A program made the translations under genes and the position numbers. Below the pieces are notes generated by a model. The model made no database searches and was not told the DNA's origin. It was given only the letters and a program-made list of their open reading frames with translations. Positions 28,806 to 38,036 of a stretch of DNA of 64,000 nt are shown piece by piece. This DNA is from DATBFU01 sp035498405 (GTDB lineage: Bacteria; Acidobacteriota; Thermoanaerobaculia; UBA5066; Gp7-AA6): assembly GCA_035498405.1 (NCBI GenBank), contig DATKAE010000011.1:1-64000 (forward strand), in the 5' to 3' direction. Position 1 is the stretch's first letter. Every line of letters starts with the position of its first letter.

Positions 28806-29003
28806 ATGAGATCGATCCTGATCGCTCTCGGGATTCTGCTTCTCGCGGTCGGAATCCTCTGGCCGCTTCTCTCGCGCTACCTGGGGAGGCTGCCGGGCGA
28901 CATCGTCGTCCGCCGGCCGGGCTTCACGTTCGTCTTCCCGGTCGTCACCTGCCTGATCGTGTCGCTCGTCCTCTCGCTGCTCCTCTGGCTCCTGCGGCGC
29001 TGA
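28806..29003 (+). CDS. DUF2905 small membrane protein
   Basis: The 65-residue protein has two membrane helices (about 3-21 and 38-62) separated by LGRLPGDIVVRRPG, the conserved centre of DUF2905. Function is unknown. I use ATG 28806 (MRSILIALG), which matches family N-termini and has GGGGAG upstream; ATGs at 28773 and 28776 would add a Pro/Gly-rich tail. Confidence 0.88.
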   Translation: MRSILIALGILLLAVGILWPLLSRYLGRLPGDIVVRRPGFTFVFPVVTCLIVSLVLSLLLWLLRR

Positions 29004-29009
29004 GGCCCT

Positions 29010-30065
29010 TCAGTCACCGTCGGGCCACCGGCCCCCGGGGTCGGCGACCTGGAGCACGATCTTGCCGTGCTGCTTGCCCTCCTCGAGGCGCGCGTAAGCC
29101 TGCCCGGCCTCCGAAAGCGGGAACACCTGATCGATCCGCGGCGTGAGCTTGCCCGCCTCGACGGCGGACAGCATGGCGCGGAATTCGCGGTCGTTGGACA
29201 TCGTCGAACCCAGGATGGAGATCTGCTTCCAGAAGATGAGGCGAATCTCCTCCTTGGGGTTCGGCCCCGAGGTGGCGCCGCACGTCACGATGCGGCCTCC
29301 GAGAGCCACCGCCTTGAGCGAGGTCGCCCAGGTCTTCTCGCCGACCGAGTCCACAACGACGTCCACACCGCGCTTGCCGGTGATCGTCCGGACGGACTTT
29401 GCCACGTCCTCCTTCGCATGATCGAGCACGACCTCCGCTCCCGCCTCGCGAAGGCGCCGGGATTTTTCCTCGCCGGAGGTCGTCGCGAAGACCCTCGCTC
29501 CCGCAAGCAGCGCGACCTCGACGGCCGCGCCGCCCACGCCCCCTCCCGCGCCGTGAACCAGGACCGTCTCCCCCGGGCGGACCGCCGCGCGCCCCACGAT
29601 CATCCGCCAGGCCGTCTGGTAGACGAGGGGGAACGCCGCGGCCTGCTCGAAGGAAAGGCGCGCCGGAATGGGGAAGACATTGCGCGCAGGCACGACGACC
29701 TTCTCCGCGAAGGTTCCCGCGACGTGCTCGCCCACGATCTGGAACTTCACGCAGAGGCTCTGCTCGCCCCCGCGGCAGAATTCGCACGCGTTGCAGTAGA
29801 GCCCGGGCTGCAGGAGCACGCGATCCCCTTTGGCCAGGCCCTCGACACCCGGCCCGAGCACGTCGACGACGCCGGATCCGTCCGCCCCCGGAATCTGCGG
29901 GAGGGGCACGTCCGGAATGCCGTTGCGGACGAAGAGATCCAGATGATTGAGCGCCGCGGCCCGGATCGCCACGCGCACCTGGCCGGGCCCCGGCTCGGGA
30001 TCCGGCCGGTCGCCGAACTGAAGGACTTCGTTGCCGCCGTGCCTGTCGAAGAAGACTGCTTTCAT
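29010..30065 (-). CDS. Zinc-binding MDR alcohol dehydrogenase / quinone oxidoreductase-like
   Basis: The 351-residue medium-chain reductase has an N-terminal GroES-like domain with ALNHLDLFVRNG and four structural-zinc Cys (YCNACEFCRGGEQSLC), and a Rossmann domain with VLVHGAGGGVGGAAV for NADPH. The catalytic zinc Cys is replaced by the Asn-His (NHLD) pattern typical of quinone-oxidoreductase-like members, so a zinc-independent reductase of enones or quinones is more likely than an alcohol dehydrogenase. The start is ATG. It stands 10 bp downstream of the AlkP-like gene on the same strand. Confidence 0.85.
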   Translation of the reverse strand: MKAVFFDRHGGNEVLQFGDRPDPEPGPGQVRVAIRAAALNHLDLFVRNGIPDVPLPQIPGADGSGVVDVLGPGVEGLAKGDRVLLQPGLYCNACEFCRGGEQSLCVKFQIVGEHVAGTFAEKVVVPARNVFPIPARLSFEQAAAFPLVYQTAWRMIVGRAAVRPGETVLVHGAGGGVGGAAVEVALLAGARVFATTSGEEKSRRLREAGAEVVLDHAKEDVAKSVRTITGKRGVDVVVDSVGEKTWATSLKAVALGGRIVTCGATSGPNPKEEIRLIFWKQISILGSTMSNDREFRAMLSAVEAGKLTPRIDQVFPLSEAGQAYARLEEGKQHGKIVLQVADPGGRWPDGD

Positions 30066-30075
30066 GCCGCCAAGA

Positions 30076-31680
30076 CTAGTTCAAATATCCGAGGGACTTG
30101 AGCTTCTCGAGGTACTCCCGGTCGCTTCCGCGGCGCGCCGTTTGCCCGGGCGCGATTCGGGGGCCGTAGGTTGGGACCGTCTCGGTCTCGACGCGACCCG
30201 GGGCAAACAGCGGCGCCGCCGGCCGGCCCGGCAGGTCGCGGGCGACCGGGACACCCGCCCGCGCCAGGATCGAAGGCGCCACGTCCTCCGGACGAATTTC
30301 GACCGTCTTCGGCGCCGCGCCGTCGAAGACGATAATCCGCTGCAAGGCGCCCGGCGCGGCGTGGCTGTCGGCCTCGAGAACGACGAGAGTGTCGCCCCGA
30401 GACGCCGCCCGCTCGGTCTCCTCCCGCAGAAAGTGCGCCGTTTCCTCGAGCGCCTGCCGGCGCCTTTCCGGATCCCGGCGCAGGATGTCCAAGCCGGGAA
30501 GATAGACCGTGCGAATCCGTTCGCCGCCGCCCTCCTTGGCCCGAAACAGCTCCCGGGCCAGCCGGTCGACACCGAGCCCGTCCCGAGCGCCGGCGAGCAG
30601 CTCCTCGTTGCCGACGACCGTTGCTCCAGGCCAAGGCCCCGAGGCCCACCAGCCGATCGCGAGCGTCGGGAGACCCGCCGAAGCGCCGACCTCCCAGAAG
30701 GCCAGGCGGCGCCGATCGGCGGCCGAGACAGGCGCGCTCGACGCCAGATGGAGGGCAGGCCCCAATCGCGCGAGGTACCAGCGCGTGCCGAACGGCGCCC
30801 TGACGGCGAGCGGCGAGCCGAGCGGACGAACCCTTTCCAGGGCGGCAACGCCGTGCCGGGAGGGCGGCTCCCCGGTCGCCAGATCCATCCAGACCTCGGG
30901 AGGTGAGGCCGGCCTCGCCGGCCACCACCCGGCCACCGCCTCGGCGGACGCGATCCCCTCCCCTCCCAACGAGTCGGCGGAGATCTCGCCGCGCCTCAGG
31001 CCGTCGACCGCGATGACCACGACGGCGCCCGATCGGGGCGAAGGTCGCGGCGGTGTGACGAGAGCGGGCTCCGGCCGCGAGACCAGAAGCACGGCCGCGA
31101 CCAGGGTGCCGGCGACGGCCGCAACGAGCAGCACCAACCTCCCTCGTCGCCGCGCGGGCAGAACCCGGGAATGGGCATAGGCCTGCGCCAGAAAACCGGC
31201 ACGCACGCTGGTCGAGGCGAGCAACGCCGCCGCGCCGATCGGGACTCCCCAAAGCAACGCCCTCAGAGGCAGCTCCCGGGCGAGTCCGTAGACGCCGGCT
31301 ACCCAGAGTGTGAACACGATCAGCGCGGCCGCGAGGGCGGCCGCCGTGGCCATTGCGCCGGGCGTGCGCGAACGGTCGGCGAGGAAGGCGAGCATCACCG
31401 CTGCCAGAGAGGCCGGGACCAGGTTGGCGAAAAACAGGTGCGCGAGCAGGACGCCCAGGGCCGACACCGAGGAGCCGAGGCCCGCCTCCACGGACTCGAC
31501 CACGGCGACCGAGGCCAACGCGGCGCCGAACGCCGAGAGCAGGACTCCCGGCAGGAGGAGTCCTCCCCGGCCCTCGAAGGCTCGGCGAAAAAGGAACCGC
31601 TCGACGCGGCCGTCGAGGTAGCCAAGATCCTTGAGACGCCGACGGGCCTCCTCCAGCGAAAGCGACGGCGTGCCGCTCAC
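30076..31680 (-). CDS. Alkaline phosphatase superfamily membrane protein
   Basis: The 534-residue protein has an N-terminal cytoplasmic helix (about 8-30), four to five membrane helices (about 38-210), then an extracytoplasmic AlkP-fold domain (about 225-515) beginning VVVIAVDGLRRGEIS, with SRHGVAA and a late VLEADSHAAPG segment. It resembles type I phosphodiesterases/sulfatase-like proteins, but the usual DHG motif is altered (DSHA), so activity is uncertain. The first and last helices both carry a (K/R)LK(D/S)LGYL motif, at residues 14-22 and the C-terminus. It overlaps the prenyl synthase gene by ATGA. Confidence 0.7.
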   Translation of the reverse strand: MSGTPSLSLEEARRRLKDLGYLDGRVERFLFRRAFEGRGGLLLPGVLLSAFGAALASVAVVESVEAGLGSSVSALGVLLAHLFFANLVPASLAAVMLAFLADRSRTPGAMATAAALAAALIVFTLWVAGVYGLARELPLRALLWGVPIGAAALLASTSVRAGFLAQAYAHSRVLPARRRGRLVLLVAAVAGTLVAAVLLVSRPEPALVTPPRPSPRSGAVVVIAVDGLRRGEISADSLGGEGIASAEAVAGWWPARPASPPEVWMDLATGEPPSRHGVAALERVRPLGSPLAVRAPFGTRWYLARLGPALHLASSAPVSAADRRRLAFWEVGASAGLPTLAIGWWASGPWPGATVVGNEELLAGARDGLGVDRLARELFRAKEGGGERIRTVYLPGLDILRRDPERRRQALEETAHFLREETERAASRGDTLVVLEADSHAAPGALQRIIVFDGAAPKTVEIRPEDVAPSILARAGVPVARDLPGRPAAPLFAPGRVETETVPTYGPRIAPGQTARRGSDREYLEKLKSLGYLN

Positions 31681-32558
31681 GCGCGGCGCTCGGCGACGAC
31701 GCGCGCGAGGTCTGACAGCAGGCGCGCGCGGCGGCCGAGGGGGCGCAGGGCATCCACGGCCGCGGCGAGAAGCTCGTCCACCAGCCGGCGCGACGACGAC
31801 GAGCCCAGCAGCCGCGCGAAATTGGCGCGGTGGGCATCCTGTCCCCGGTCCTTGCCCATCAACGCTTGGTCGCCCTCCCGATCGAGCAGGTCATCGGTGA
31901 TCTGGAAGGCGAGCCCCAGATTGCGCGCGAAGCGGGTCAGTGACTCCAATTGCGGCTCGCGCGCTCCCCCGGCGTGCGCTCCTCCGCGAACGGCCGCGAT
32001 GAAGAGGGCGCCGGTCTTGCGGGCGTGGATGGCCTCCAGGTCCTCCAGTCGAAGCCGGTCCGCCTGCGCCTCGAGGTCTGCCGCCTGCCCGGCGCAGCAG
32101 GCCTCCACCGCCTGCGCGAGCTCACGGGTGAGCCGCGCTCGCGTCGCCGCGGACGTCGACGGGGCGCCGGCCACGAGCTCGAAGGCCCGGGCCACCAGGC
32201 AAACCGAAACGAGCTCCGCCGTGGCCGTTCCGTGCGACACGTGGAGCGCCGGCCGCCCGCGCCGGCGGCGAGCATTGTCCATCGAAGGCAGATCGTCCAG
32301 GACGAGTGACGCGGCGTGCACGTATTCGACGGCGACCGCGACGGCCATCGAGGCCGCCTCCGGAGAGCCCGCGAACTGGCCGGCCGCCAGGGCGGCGAGC
32401 GCGCGCAGGCGCTTGCCCGGTGAGAGCACGGCCTCCGAGACGGCCCGGGCGAGGCTATCGGGGGAGATTTCGGGAAGGCAGCGTCGAAGCTCCGCCTCGA
32501 GCGCGGGGCGGTTCGCTTCGGCGAACGCGTCGAAGGGCTTCTCCGCCGGGTCGGTCAT
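31677..32558 (-). CDS. ispA: Polyprenyl (farnesyl/geranylgeranyl) diphosphate synthase
   Basis: The 293-residue all-helical synthase has the first Asp-rich motif DDLPSMDNARRRRGRPALH and the second DDLLD, with the GKRLR motif near residue 45. It adds isopentenyl diphosphate to allylic diphosphates. The residues before the first motif favour a short C15-C20 product, but chain length cannot be fixed by eye. It is translationally coupled to the AlkP-like membrane gene. Confidence 0.9.
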   Translation of the reverse strand: MTDPAEKPFDAFAEANRPALEAELRRCLPEISPDSLARAVSEAVLSPGKRLRALAALAAGQFAGSPEAASMAVAVAVEYVHAASLVLDDLPSMDNARRRRGRPALHVSHGTATAELVSVCLVARAFELVAGAPSTSAATRARLTRELAQAVEACCAGQAADLEAQADRLRLEDLEAIHARKTGALFIAAVRGGAHAGGAREPQLESLTRFARNLGLAFQITDDLLDREGDQALMGKDRGQDAHRANFARLLGSSSSRRLVDELLAAAVDALRPLGRRARLLSDLARVVAERRA

Positions 32559-32646
32559 GAGGGAGAGGACCGCCCACGGCGGCGACCGTCTCGCGGCGGG
32601 GCCGGTCGGCGTCCGCGCTCCACGTTGCGCCGGCTCCGCCGGGAGG

Positions 32647-32988
32647 CTAGCCCCCGTAGCTCGTGACCGCCTCGGGCTCCGCTTCGTACACGTCGAAGAC
32701 GGTGATCAGCTGCGTGACCGTCAGCACATCGCTGATCTTGGGCGGCAAGTGCAGGAGCTTCAGCTTCCCACCCTTGTTGGTAACGGAGGTGTAACAGCCG
32801 ACGAGCTCGCCGATTCCGGAAGAGTCGATCGTCGTCACTTCCTTCATGTTGATCAGGATGTTCTTCTTCCCGTCTTCCACGAGCTTGTTGATCGTCTCGC
32901 GCAGCTGAACATCCCCCGAGCCGATCGTGATCTTCCCCTTGAGATCCAGGATCGACACCCCCCGGACCTCACGAACACTCGTCTTCAT
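32647..32988 (-). CDS. STAS-domain anti-sigma factor antagonist (RsbV/SpoIIAA-like)
   Basis: The 113-residue single STAS domain has LDLKGKITIG and the phosphorylation site in TTIDSSGIGELVG, where a Ser after Asp is the usual target of the partner kinase. Unphosphorylated antagonists sequester the anti-sigma kinase. The partner kinase is the next gene upstream, 14 bp away. No sigma factor gene is in the window. Consensus GGAGG precedes the ATG. Confidence 0.92.
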   Translation of the reverse strand: MKTSVREVRGVSILDLKGKITIGSGDVQLRETINKLVEDGKKNILINMKEVTTIDSSGIGELVGCYTSVTNKGGKLKLLHLPPKISDVLTVTQLITVFDVYEAEPEAVTSYGG

Positions 32989-33002
32989 CGTGTCCTCCCT
33001 CC

Positions 33003-33452
33003 TTACTCCCTGCTCGCGTTCAAGTGCTTCGTCAGGACGATCTCCATGCCGCCGCCCTCGTGCCGCCCGAAGCGCACGTCGTCCATGAAGGTCTTCATGT
33101 AGAAGATCCCGCGCCCCGAGGTCTTCAACCGGTTCTCGGGCGCCAACGGGTCGCTGACCCTCTCCGGGTCGAAGCCGCTGCCCTCGTCGCGGATCCGGAC
33201 CTCGAGAGTGTTTTGGTCGACGCGCATTTCCACGTGCACCCTCTTATCGAGGTCCTGCTCATTGCCGTGCTTGATGGCGTTGGCGAGCGCCTCCCGCAAC
33301 GCCATGAGAATCCAATGCTTGGTCTCCTCCGAGACCTCCCGGCCCTCGAGCAGCTTACCGCAGAGGTGCTGCGCCATTTCGATGTTTTCAAACCGGCTCG
33401 ACAGCGACATGCGCACGGGCCCGGCGTCGGCCGGCGGTTTGGAGGCGCTCAT
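33003..33452 (-). CDS. Anti-sigma factor Ser/Thr kinase (RsbW-like HATPase)
   Basis: The 149-residue GHKL ATPase has the N-box LREALANAIKHGN, the G1 box IRDEGSGFDP and the GRGIFYMKTFMD lid region. Such kinases bind a sigma factor and phosphorylate the STAS antagonist encoded next. The pair forms a partner-switching module whose output is not visible here. I start at ATG 33452; a TTG at 33467 is also open. Confidence 0.9.
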   Translation of the reverse strand: MSASKPPADAGPVRMSLSSRFENIEMAQHLCGKLLEGREVSEETKHWILMALREALANAIKHGNEQDLDKRVHVEMRVDQNTLEVRIRDEGSGFDPERVSDPLAPENRLKTSGRGIFYMKTFMDDVRFGRHEGGGMEIVLTKHLNASRE

Positions 33453-33550
33453 TCTGGATAGCTGCAAAATCCGGCGGATCTTATGCGAAATCCCAAGGGA
33501 AAAGGAACCTCCGGTCCGCGCGGACGGCGCCGCATGCTACCCTGCCCGGC

Positions 33551-34771
33551 GTGAGATACGGGCGGGCGCTCCCGGCGCTGATTTTCTCCCTCTCCCCCGG
33601 CCTGGCCCTCGCCTCGACCGACCTGCTTCCAGCCAAGGTCGCCGACTTTGCCAAGGTGGTCGAAACCGTGCGCGGACACCGGTTCAAGCGACCGGTGGCC
33701 GCCGAAGAGCTGGATGAACGGGAGCTAAAGCAGATCCTCCGCGCCAAGCTCGCCGACTCGTTCCCGTCGAGCCCGGAGCAGACGCGGCAGACCCTCATCG
33801 CTCTCGGCCTGATCGACGACAAGCCCAAGCTGATGGAGCACCTGATCGACTTCTACGCTTCGCAGGTGATCGCCTTCTACGATCCGGAGTCGCGTCGTTT
33901 CTACGTCGTCCGGGGCGCCGCGGCCTCGCTCGAGGGAATCGACCTCCAGGGTGCCGAAGAGAAGCTGATCTTCACGCACGAGCTCACGCACGCCCTCCAG
34001 GATCAGAATCTCGACCTCGACCGCCGGCTCAAGGCGCTCAAGGACAACGGCGACCAGGCCCTCGCGCTGCAGTGCATGCTCGAGGGGGAGGCGACCCTCG
34101 TGATGATCCGCGCGGCGCTCGCCGACCTGCCGTCGACCGACGCCTCCCTGGAGGAGGAGATCGCTCCGCTCCTGTCGGCCGGCAAACTCGAGGCGGCGAG
34201 CGCGCCGAAGGACGTGCCGGCCTATTTCACCGAGCAGCTCTTCTTTCCCTACATCGACGGAACCGCCTACGTGCGCCGCGCCGTCAAGGCGGGCGGGTGG
34301 GCCGAGATCGACCGAATCTGGAGAAATCCGCCGCTATCGACCTCGGAGATCCTGCATCCGGAAGCGCGGCCCTTCGTTCCGGCCTCGGATCTGCTCCCGC
34401 CGAGGACGGACGCGCTCGCCCCGGCAGGCTTCCGTCCTCTTTATTGCGACACGCTCGGCGAATGGGGCCTGCGTTACCTGCTGCGGCGGGGCCTCGAAGC
34501 GGCCGAGGCGGACCCTGCCGCGTCGGCGTGGCGAGGCGACCGCGTGGCCTTCTTCTCCTCGTCTCAGGGCGGCGTAGCCTATGTCTGGCGCGTGCGACTC
34601 GAGAGCGCGGAGGCCGCCGAGCGCCTCGAAAGGGCGCTGCAGAAGTCGCGCCGCGCCAATCCGGCGCCCAAACCCGAGGTCACGCGCCGAGACGGCCGCG
34701 ACCTGCTGATCGCGGGAGGCTTCCCCGCGGCGCCCGACTGGAAGAAACTCTCCGCGCTCCTGTCGCGGTAA
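33551..34771 (+). CDS. Exported HExxH metallopeptidase-like protein
   Basis: The 406-residue protein has a signal peptide (about 1-22, ALPALIFSLSPGLALAS). A zinc-site motif FTHELTHALQDQ (His143, Glu144, His147) is followed by LEGEAT about 30 residues later, where Glu would be the third ligand of a gluzincin. YASQVIAFYDPESRRFYVV precedes it. The C-terminal half has no motif I know. It probably acts in the periplasm or outside; the substrate is unknown. Start GTG at 33551. It is divergent from the RsbW-like gene. Confidence 0.7.
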   Translation: MRYGRALPALIFSLSPGLALASTDLLPAKVADFAKVVETVRGHRFKRPVAAEELDERELKQILRAKLADSFPSSPEQTRQTLIALGLIDDKPKLMEHLIDFYASQVIAFYDPESRRFYVVRGAAASLEGIDLQGAEEKLIFTHELTHALQDQNLDLDRRLKALKDNGDQALALQCMLEGEATLVMIRAALADLPSTDASLEEEIAPLLSAGKLEAASAPKDVPAYFTEQLFFPYIDGTAYVRRAVKAGGWAEIDRIWRNPPLSTSEILHPEARPFVPASDLLPPRTDALAPAGFRPLYCDTLGEWGLRYLLRRGLEAAEADPAASAWRGDRVAFFSSSQGGVAYVWRVRLESAEAAERLERALQKSRRANPAPKPEVTRRDGRDLLIAGGFPAAPDWKKLSALLSR

Positions 34772-34835
34772 GGGCGCCGCCCTCCTGCTCCATCAGGACT
34801 CCTCGCCGGGGGCCTCGGAATGACCGCCCTCAGGC

Positions 34836-35669
34836 TCAGACCGGCAGCGCCCTGAGCACGAGCGGAATCACGACGAACATCTGGATCGCGTCGAAGACGC
34901 CGTGCGCCACGATGCAGGGCAACACGTTTCGGTAGAGCATGAAAGCAGCCGAGAGCACCGTCGAAATGACCAGGATCCCGATCAGCACGATCGGCTGCCC
35001 GTAGGCGCCGTGGGCCGCCGTGAACATGAGGGTCGCCGCGAGCGGGCCCACCCGAGTCTGCAGAAACGAGCGGAAGAAGAACTCCTCGATGAACATCGCG
35101 GAGCAAATGATGGCGATCTTGACGGCGGCCGGCCGCGCCACGAGCCACACGATCATCGGGGCGACATGGGAGGCCGGGGCCGCCTCGCCGCCGGGCGGCG
35201 CTCCCGCCAGCAAGTACCAGAGGCCCACGAACAGGGCCGCGAGCAGGATCGTCAAGAGCCACCCGGCGGCGCCGATGAAGATTCCCGCCGTCAGGTCGGC
35301 CAGAGGCCGCCCGCTGCGGAGGCAGAGAAAACCGGCCACCGACCGGTGGCCGGAGAGCAGGTAGTAGCAGACCAGAAACAGCGCGAGGGTCGCGTGGACT
35401 CCGAAAAGCGAGACGTAGGAGAGATCCCGCGCCTCCGGCTCCGTCCCGGCCATTCCGAGAGCGAAGGGAATCGCCACCGTCAGGAGGAGCACGCCGGCTA
35501 AGAGCAGCATCGCGGCCACCCGGCGCAGCAGTTCTCCCGCTGTCGCCGGGCGCCCGAGAGTCGAGAAGCCGTCCTGCGCGAACACGGCGCGGGAGCGGGC
35601 CCGCAGGAAGGAGAGGAGGATCCCGCCGCCGCCGAGCAGGAGCAGCAGGATGGGCAGGGCGCCTTTCAT
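34836..35669 (-). CDS. CPBP-family intramembrane glutamic protease
   Basis: The 277-residue protein has about eight membrane helices. The family signature EEFFFRSFLQTR (EExxxR) lies in one helix, followed by AAHGAYGQ and HGVFDAIQ, which supply the conserved His. Such proteases are related to Rce1 CAAX peptidases. ATG 35669 is chosen because the preceding open sequence (to 35930) has no membrane or domain character and overlaps the divergent ABC gene. Confidence 0.88.
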   Translation of the reverse strand: MKGALPILLLLLGGGGILLSFLRARSRAVFAQDGFSTLGRPATAGELLRRVAAMLLLAGVLLLTVAIPFALGMAGTEPEARDLSYVSLFGVHATLALFLVCYYLLSGHRSVAGFLCLRSGRPLADLTAGIFIGAAGWLLTILLAALFVGLWYLLAGAPPGGEAAPASHVAPMIVWLVARPAAVKIAIICSAMFIEEFFFRSFLQTRVGPLAATLMFTAAHGAYGQPIVLIGILVISTVLSAAFMLYRNVLPCIVAHGVFDAIQMFVVIPLVLRALPV

Positions 35670-35790
35670 GCCGACGGGGATCTCACGAGGCCGGCGCGGA
35701 GCATACAGGAAGTCTCGAGGCCCCCGCCCGCGGCCTCGAGCCATCGCGCTGGACTTTGCGCGCCTCCCGGGAGACGATTCCCAGCCGCCC

Positions 35791-36723
35791 ATGGAGAGCC
35801 AACTTCCGCTCGAAGCCCAGGGGCTCACCAAGTCCTTCGGCGGGCGCCGGGCCTTGGACGGCGTCACGCTCTCCCTGGTGCCCGCCGAGATCCTCGGCCT
35901 GCTCGGCCCGAACGGCGCCGGCAAGACCACACTCGTGCGCAGTGTCGTGGGACGGGTTCGGCCGGATGCGGGAAGCCTTCGCGTCTTCGGGCTTTCCCCG
36001 AGCGACCCGACCTCCTCGGGGCTGCGCGGATGGGTCCCCCAGGAGATCGCCCTCTATCCGCTCCTCTCGCCCCGGGAGAACCTCTACAGCTTCGGCCGCT
36101 ATCAGGGGCTCTCCGAGAGGGATCTTCCGGCGGCAGCCGAACGCAGCCTCGAGTGGGCCGCGCTGTCCGAGCGCGCGGACGAGCGCACGGAGCGCCTGTC
36201 GGGTGGGATGAAGCGTCGCTTGAACATCGCCGCCGGCACGATCCACCGGCCACGGCTCCTGCTCTTGGATGAGCCTACCGTCGGTGTCGACCCGCAGTCT
36301 CGAGAACGCATCTACCGGATGATCGAGGAGCTCCGCGGCGAGGGCGTCTCCCTCCTCTACACGACCCATTACATGGAGGAAGCCGAGCGCCTCTGCGACC
36401 GAATCGCGATCATCGACAACGGGAGAATCATCGCGCTCGGAACCAAGGACGAGCTCGTGCGCGAGACCCTCGTCAAGGGACGCACCCTGACCGTCGACTC
36501 GGACGGCCCGCTGCCCGAGTCCCTGCGCCGTCGCCTGACCGAACTCGGAGCCTCGATGCTCGAAAAGGGCGCGGTCATCCCGGTCGGAGAGCCTGCCCGC
36601 GAGATCCCCGAGGTGCTGGAGCTCTTCCGCCAGGCAGGCGCGCCGGTCAGCGACCTGACGCTCAAGACGGCAACGCTCGAGGCCGTCTTCCTTCACCTGA
36701 CCGGACGCGAGTTGCGCGAATGA
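35791..36723 (+). CDS. ABC exporter ATP-binding protein
   Basis: The 310-residue ATPase has Walker A GPNGAGKTT, signature LSGGMKRRL, Walker B LLLLDEPTVGVD and the H-loop THYMEEAERL. This is the ABCA/DRA type that works with ABC-2 permeases for drug, lipid or polysaccharide export. The C-terminal 80 residues form the usual regulatory domain. The stop overlaps the permease start (ATGA). ATG 35791 is preferred over upstream open sequence. Confidence 0.94.
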   Translation: MESQLPLEAQGLTKSFGGRRALDGVTLSLVPAEILGLLGPNGAGKTTLVRSVVGRVRPDAGSLRVFGLSPSDPTSSGLRGWVPQEIALYPLLSPRENLYSFGRYQGLSERDLPAAAERSLEWAALSERADERTERLSGGMKRRLNIAAGTIHRPRLLLLDEPTVGVDPQSRERIYRMIEELRGEGVSLLYTTHYMEEAERLCDRIAIIDNGRIIALGTKDELVRETLVKGRTLTVDSDGPLPESLRRRLTELGASMLEKGAVIPVGEPAREIPEVLELFRQAGAPVSDLTLKTATLEAVFLHLTGRELRE

Positions 36724-37997
36724 TCCTCGCGGTCGCGCGAACGCACCTGGCGAGACTCCGGCGCGACCGCGCTGGCTTCACCCTTGCCTTCATCGTTCCG
36801 ATCGTCTTCTTCTCGGTCTTCGCCCTGCTCTTTGGAGGACCGCGGGGCTCGACGCGCCGGATTCCCGTGGCCGTCGTCGACGAGGATGGCAGCGAGACCT
36901 CCCGGCGCTTCGTTTCGGCGCTCGGAGCCGAGGCGGGTCTCAAGATCCAGACGAGCCGGATCGTCAAGGGTCGAGAGGGAATGAGTCCTTACGACCGACC
37001 GACCGCCGAGAACGCAGTCCGGGAAGGAGAGGTTTCGCTCGCACTCGTGATTCCGGCCGGCTTCGGCGAGCATCCCATCCAGTTCGGTGCCTCCGGCGGC
37101 GCTCCGCGTCTCCTGCTGCTGTCCGACAGCGCGGATCCGGTTGCGCCGCAGGTCCTGGCCGGCCTGCTTCAGAAGGTCGCCCTGACGGCGCTCCCGGACG
37201 CGCTGGCGACCGCCGGCATTTCGCAGATGGATCTCTGGGGGGCCTCCCTGACGGAAGAGCAGCGCACGAGGCTTCGAGACAGCTTGCAGGGGTTGCGTGA
37301 GCGGGCGGGCGCGGGGGCCGGGGCGGGAGGCGCCCGCTCCGCGGGAGGCCTCGTCGCCGTCGAGGTCAGGGACGTCCTCGGCGAATCCAAGAAGAACCCG
37401 GCCTCGGCCTTGCTCGCGGCAGGCCTCGGGGTGATGTTCCTGCTCTTCTCGGCGGCAGGCGCCGGAGGGGCGCTCATCGAGGAGGCCGAGAGCGGAACGC
37501 TCGATCGAATTCTCGGGACTCGCGTGACGATGACCCAGCTCCTGCTCGGCAAGCTCTTGTACCTCTCCAGCGTCGCGGTGGCGCAGCTGTTCGTCATGTT
37601 CACCTGGGGCCAGATCTTCTTCGGCGTCGAGCTCTTCCGGCACCTGCCGGGCTTCTTCCTCATGACGGCGGTCACCGCGATCGCCTGCTCGAGCTTCGGC
37701 CTCGTCCTGGCGGCCGCCTCGAAGACGCGCATCCAGCTCGTGGCCCTCTCGAACTTGTTGATTCTCGTCATGTCGGCGCTCGGCGGAAGCATGGTTCCGC
37801 GGTACCTGCTCTCCGAAACGATCCAGAAGCTCGGGCTCATCACGTTGAACGCCTGGGCGATCGACGGGTTTCTGAAGGTCTTCTGGCGAGAAGAGCCTCT
37901 CTGGAGGCTCTGGCCCCAGGTTCTGGTTCTGCTCGTGGCGGCCGTCGCCCTCTTCGCCGTCGCGCGGCGCCTGGCGCACCGGTGGGATGAGGCGTGA
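36720..37997 (+). CDS. ABC-2 type exporter permease
   Basis: The 425-residue protein has an N-terminal helix (about 20-40), a large extracytoplasmic loop (about 45-235) and five more helices (about 240-425), with the family ESGTLDRILGTRVT segment after helix 2. It pairs with the preceding ATPase. The substrate is not predictable from sequence. Confidence 0.92.
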   Translation: MILAVARTHLARLRRDRAGFTLAFIVPIVFFSVFALLFGGPRGSTRRIPVAVVDEDGSETSRRFVSALGAEAGLKIQTSRIVKGREGMSPYDRPTAENAVREGEVSLALVIPAGFGEHPIQFGASGGAPRLLLLSDSADPVAPQVLAGLLQKVALTALPDALATAGISQMDLWGASLTEEQRTRLRDSLQGLRERAGAGAGAGGARSAGGLVAVEVRDVLGESKKNPASALLAAGLGVMFLLFSAAGAGGALIEEAESGTLDRILGTRVTMTQLLLGKLLYLSSVAVAQLFVMFTWGQIFFGVELFRHLPGFFLMTAVTAIACSSFGLVLAAASKTRIQLVALSNLLILVMSALGGSMVPRYLLSETIQKLGLITLNAWAIDGFLKVFWREEPLWRLWPQVLVLLVAAVALFAVARRLAHRWDEA

Positions 37998-38036
37998 GGG
38001 GAAGGTCTGAGGTGTGAGGTGCGAGGGGTGAGGGTA
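37995..38036 (+). repeat. Degenerate GTGAGGGG-rich stretch
   Basis: The gap between the ABC permease and the hydrolase is a purine-rich run of GTGAGG, GTCTGAGG and GTGCGAGGGG units. It resembles the reverse complement of the CTCGCCCCT arrays at 7504 and 9838 in composition but is more decayed, and it contributes the GTG starts of the next gene. Confidence 0.4.
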
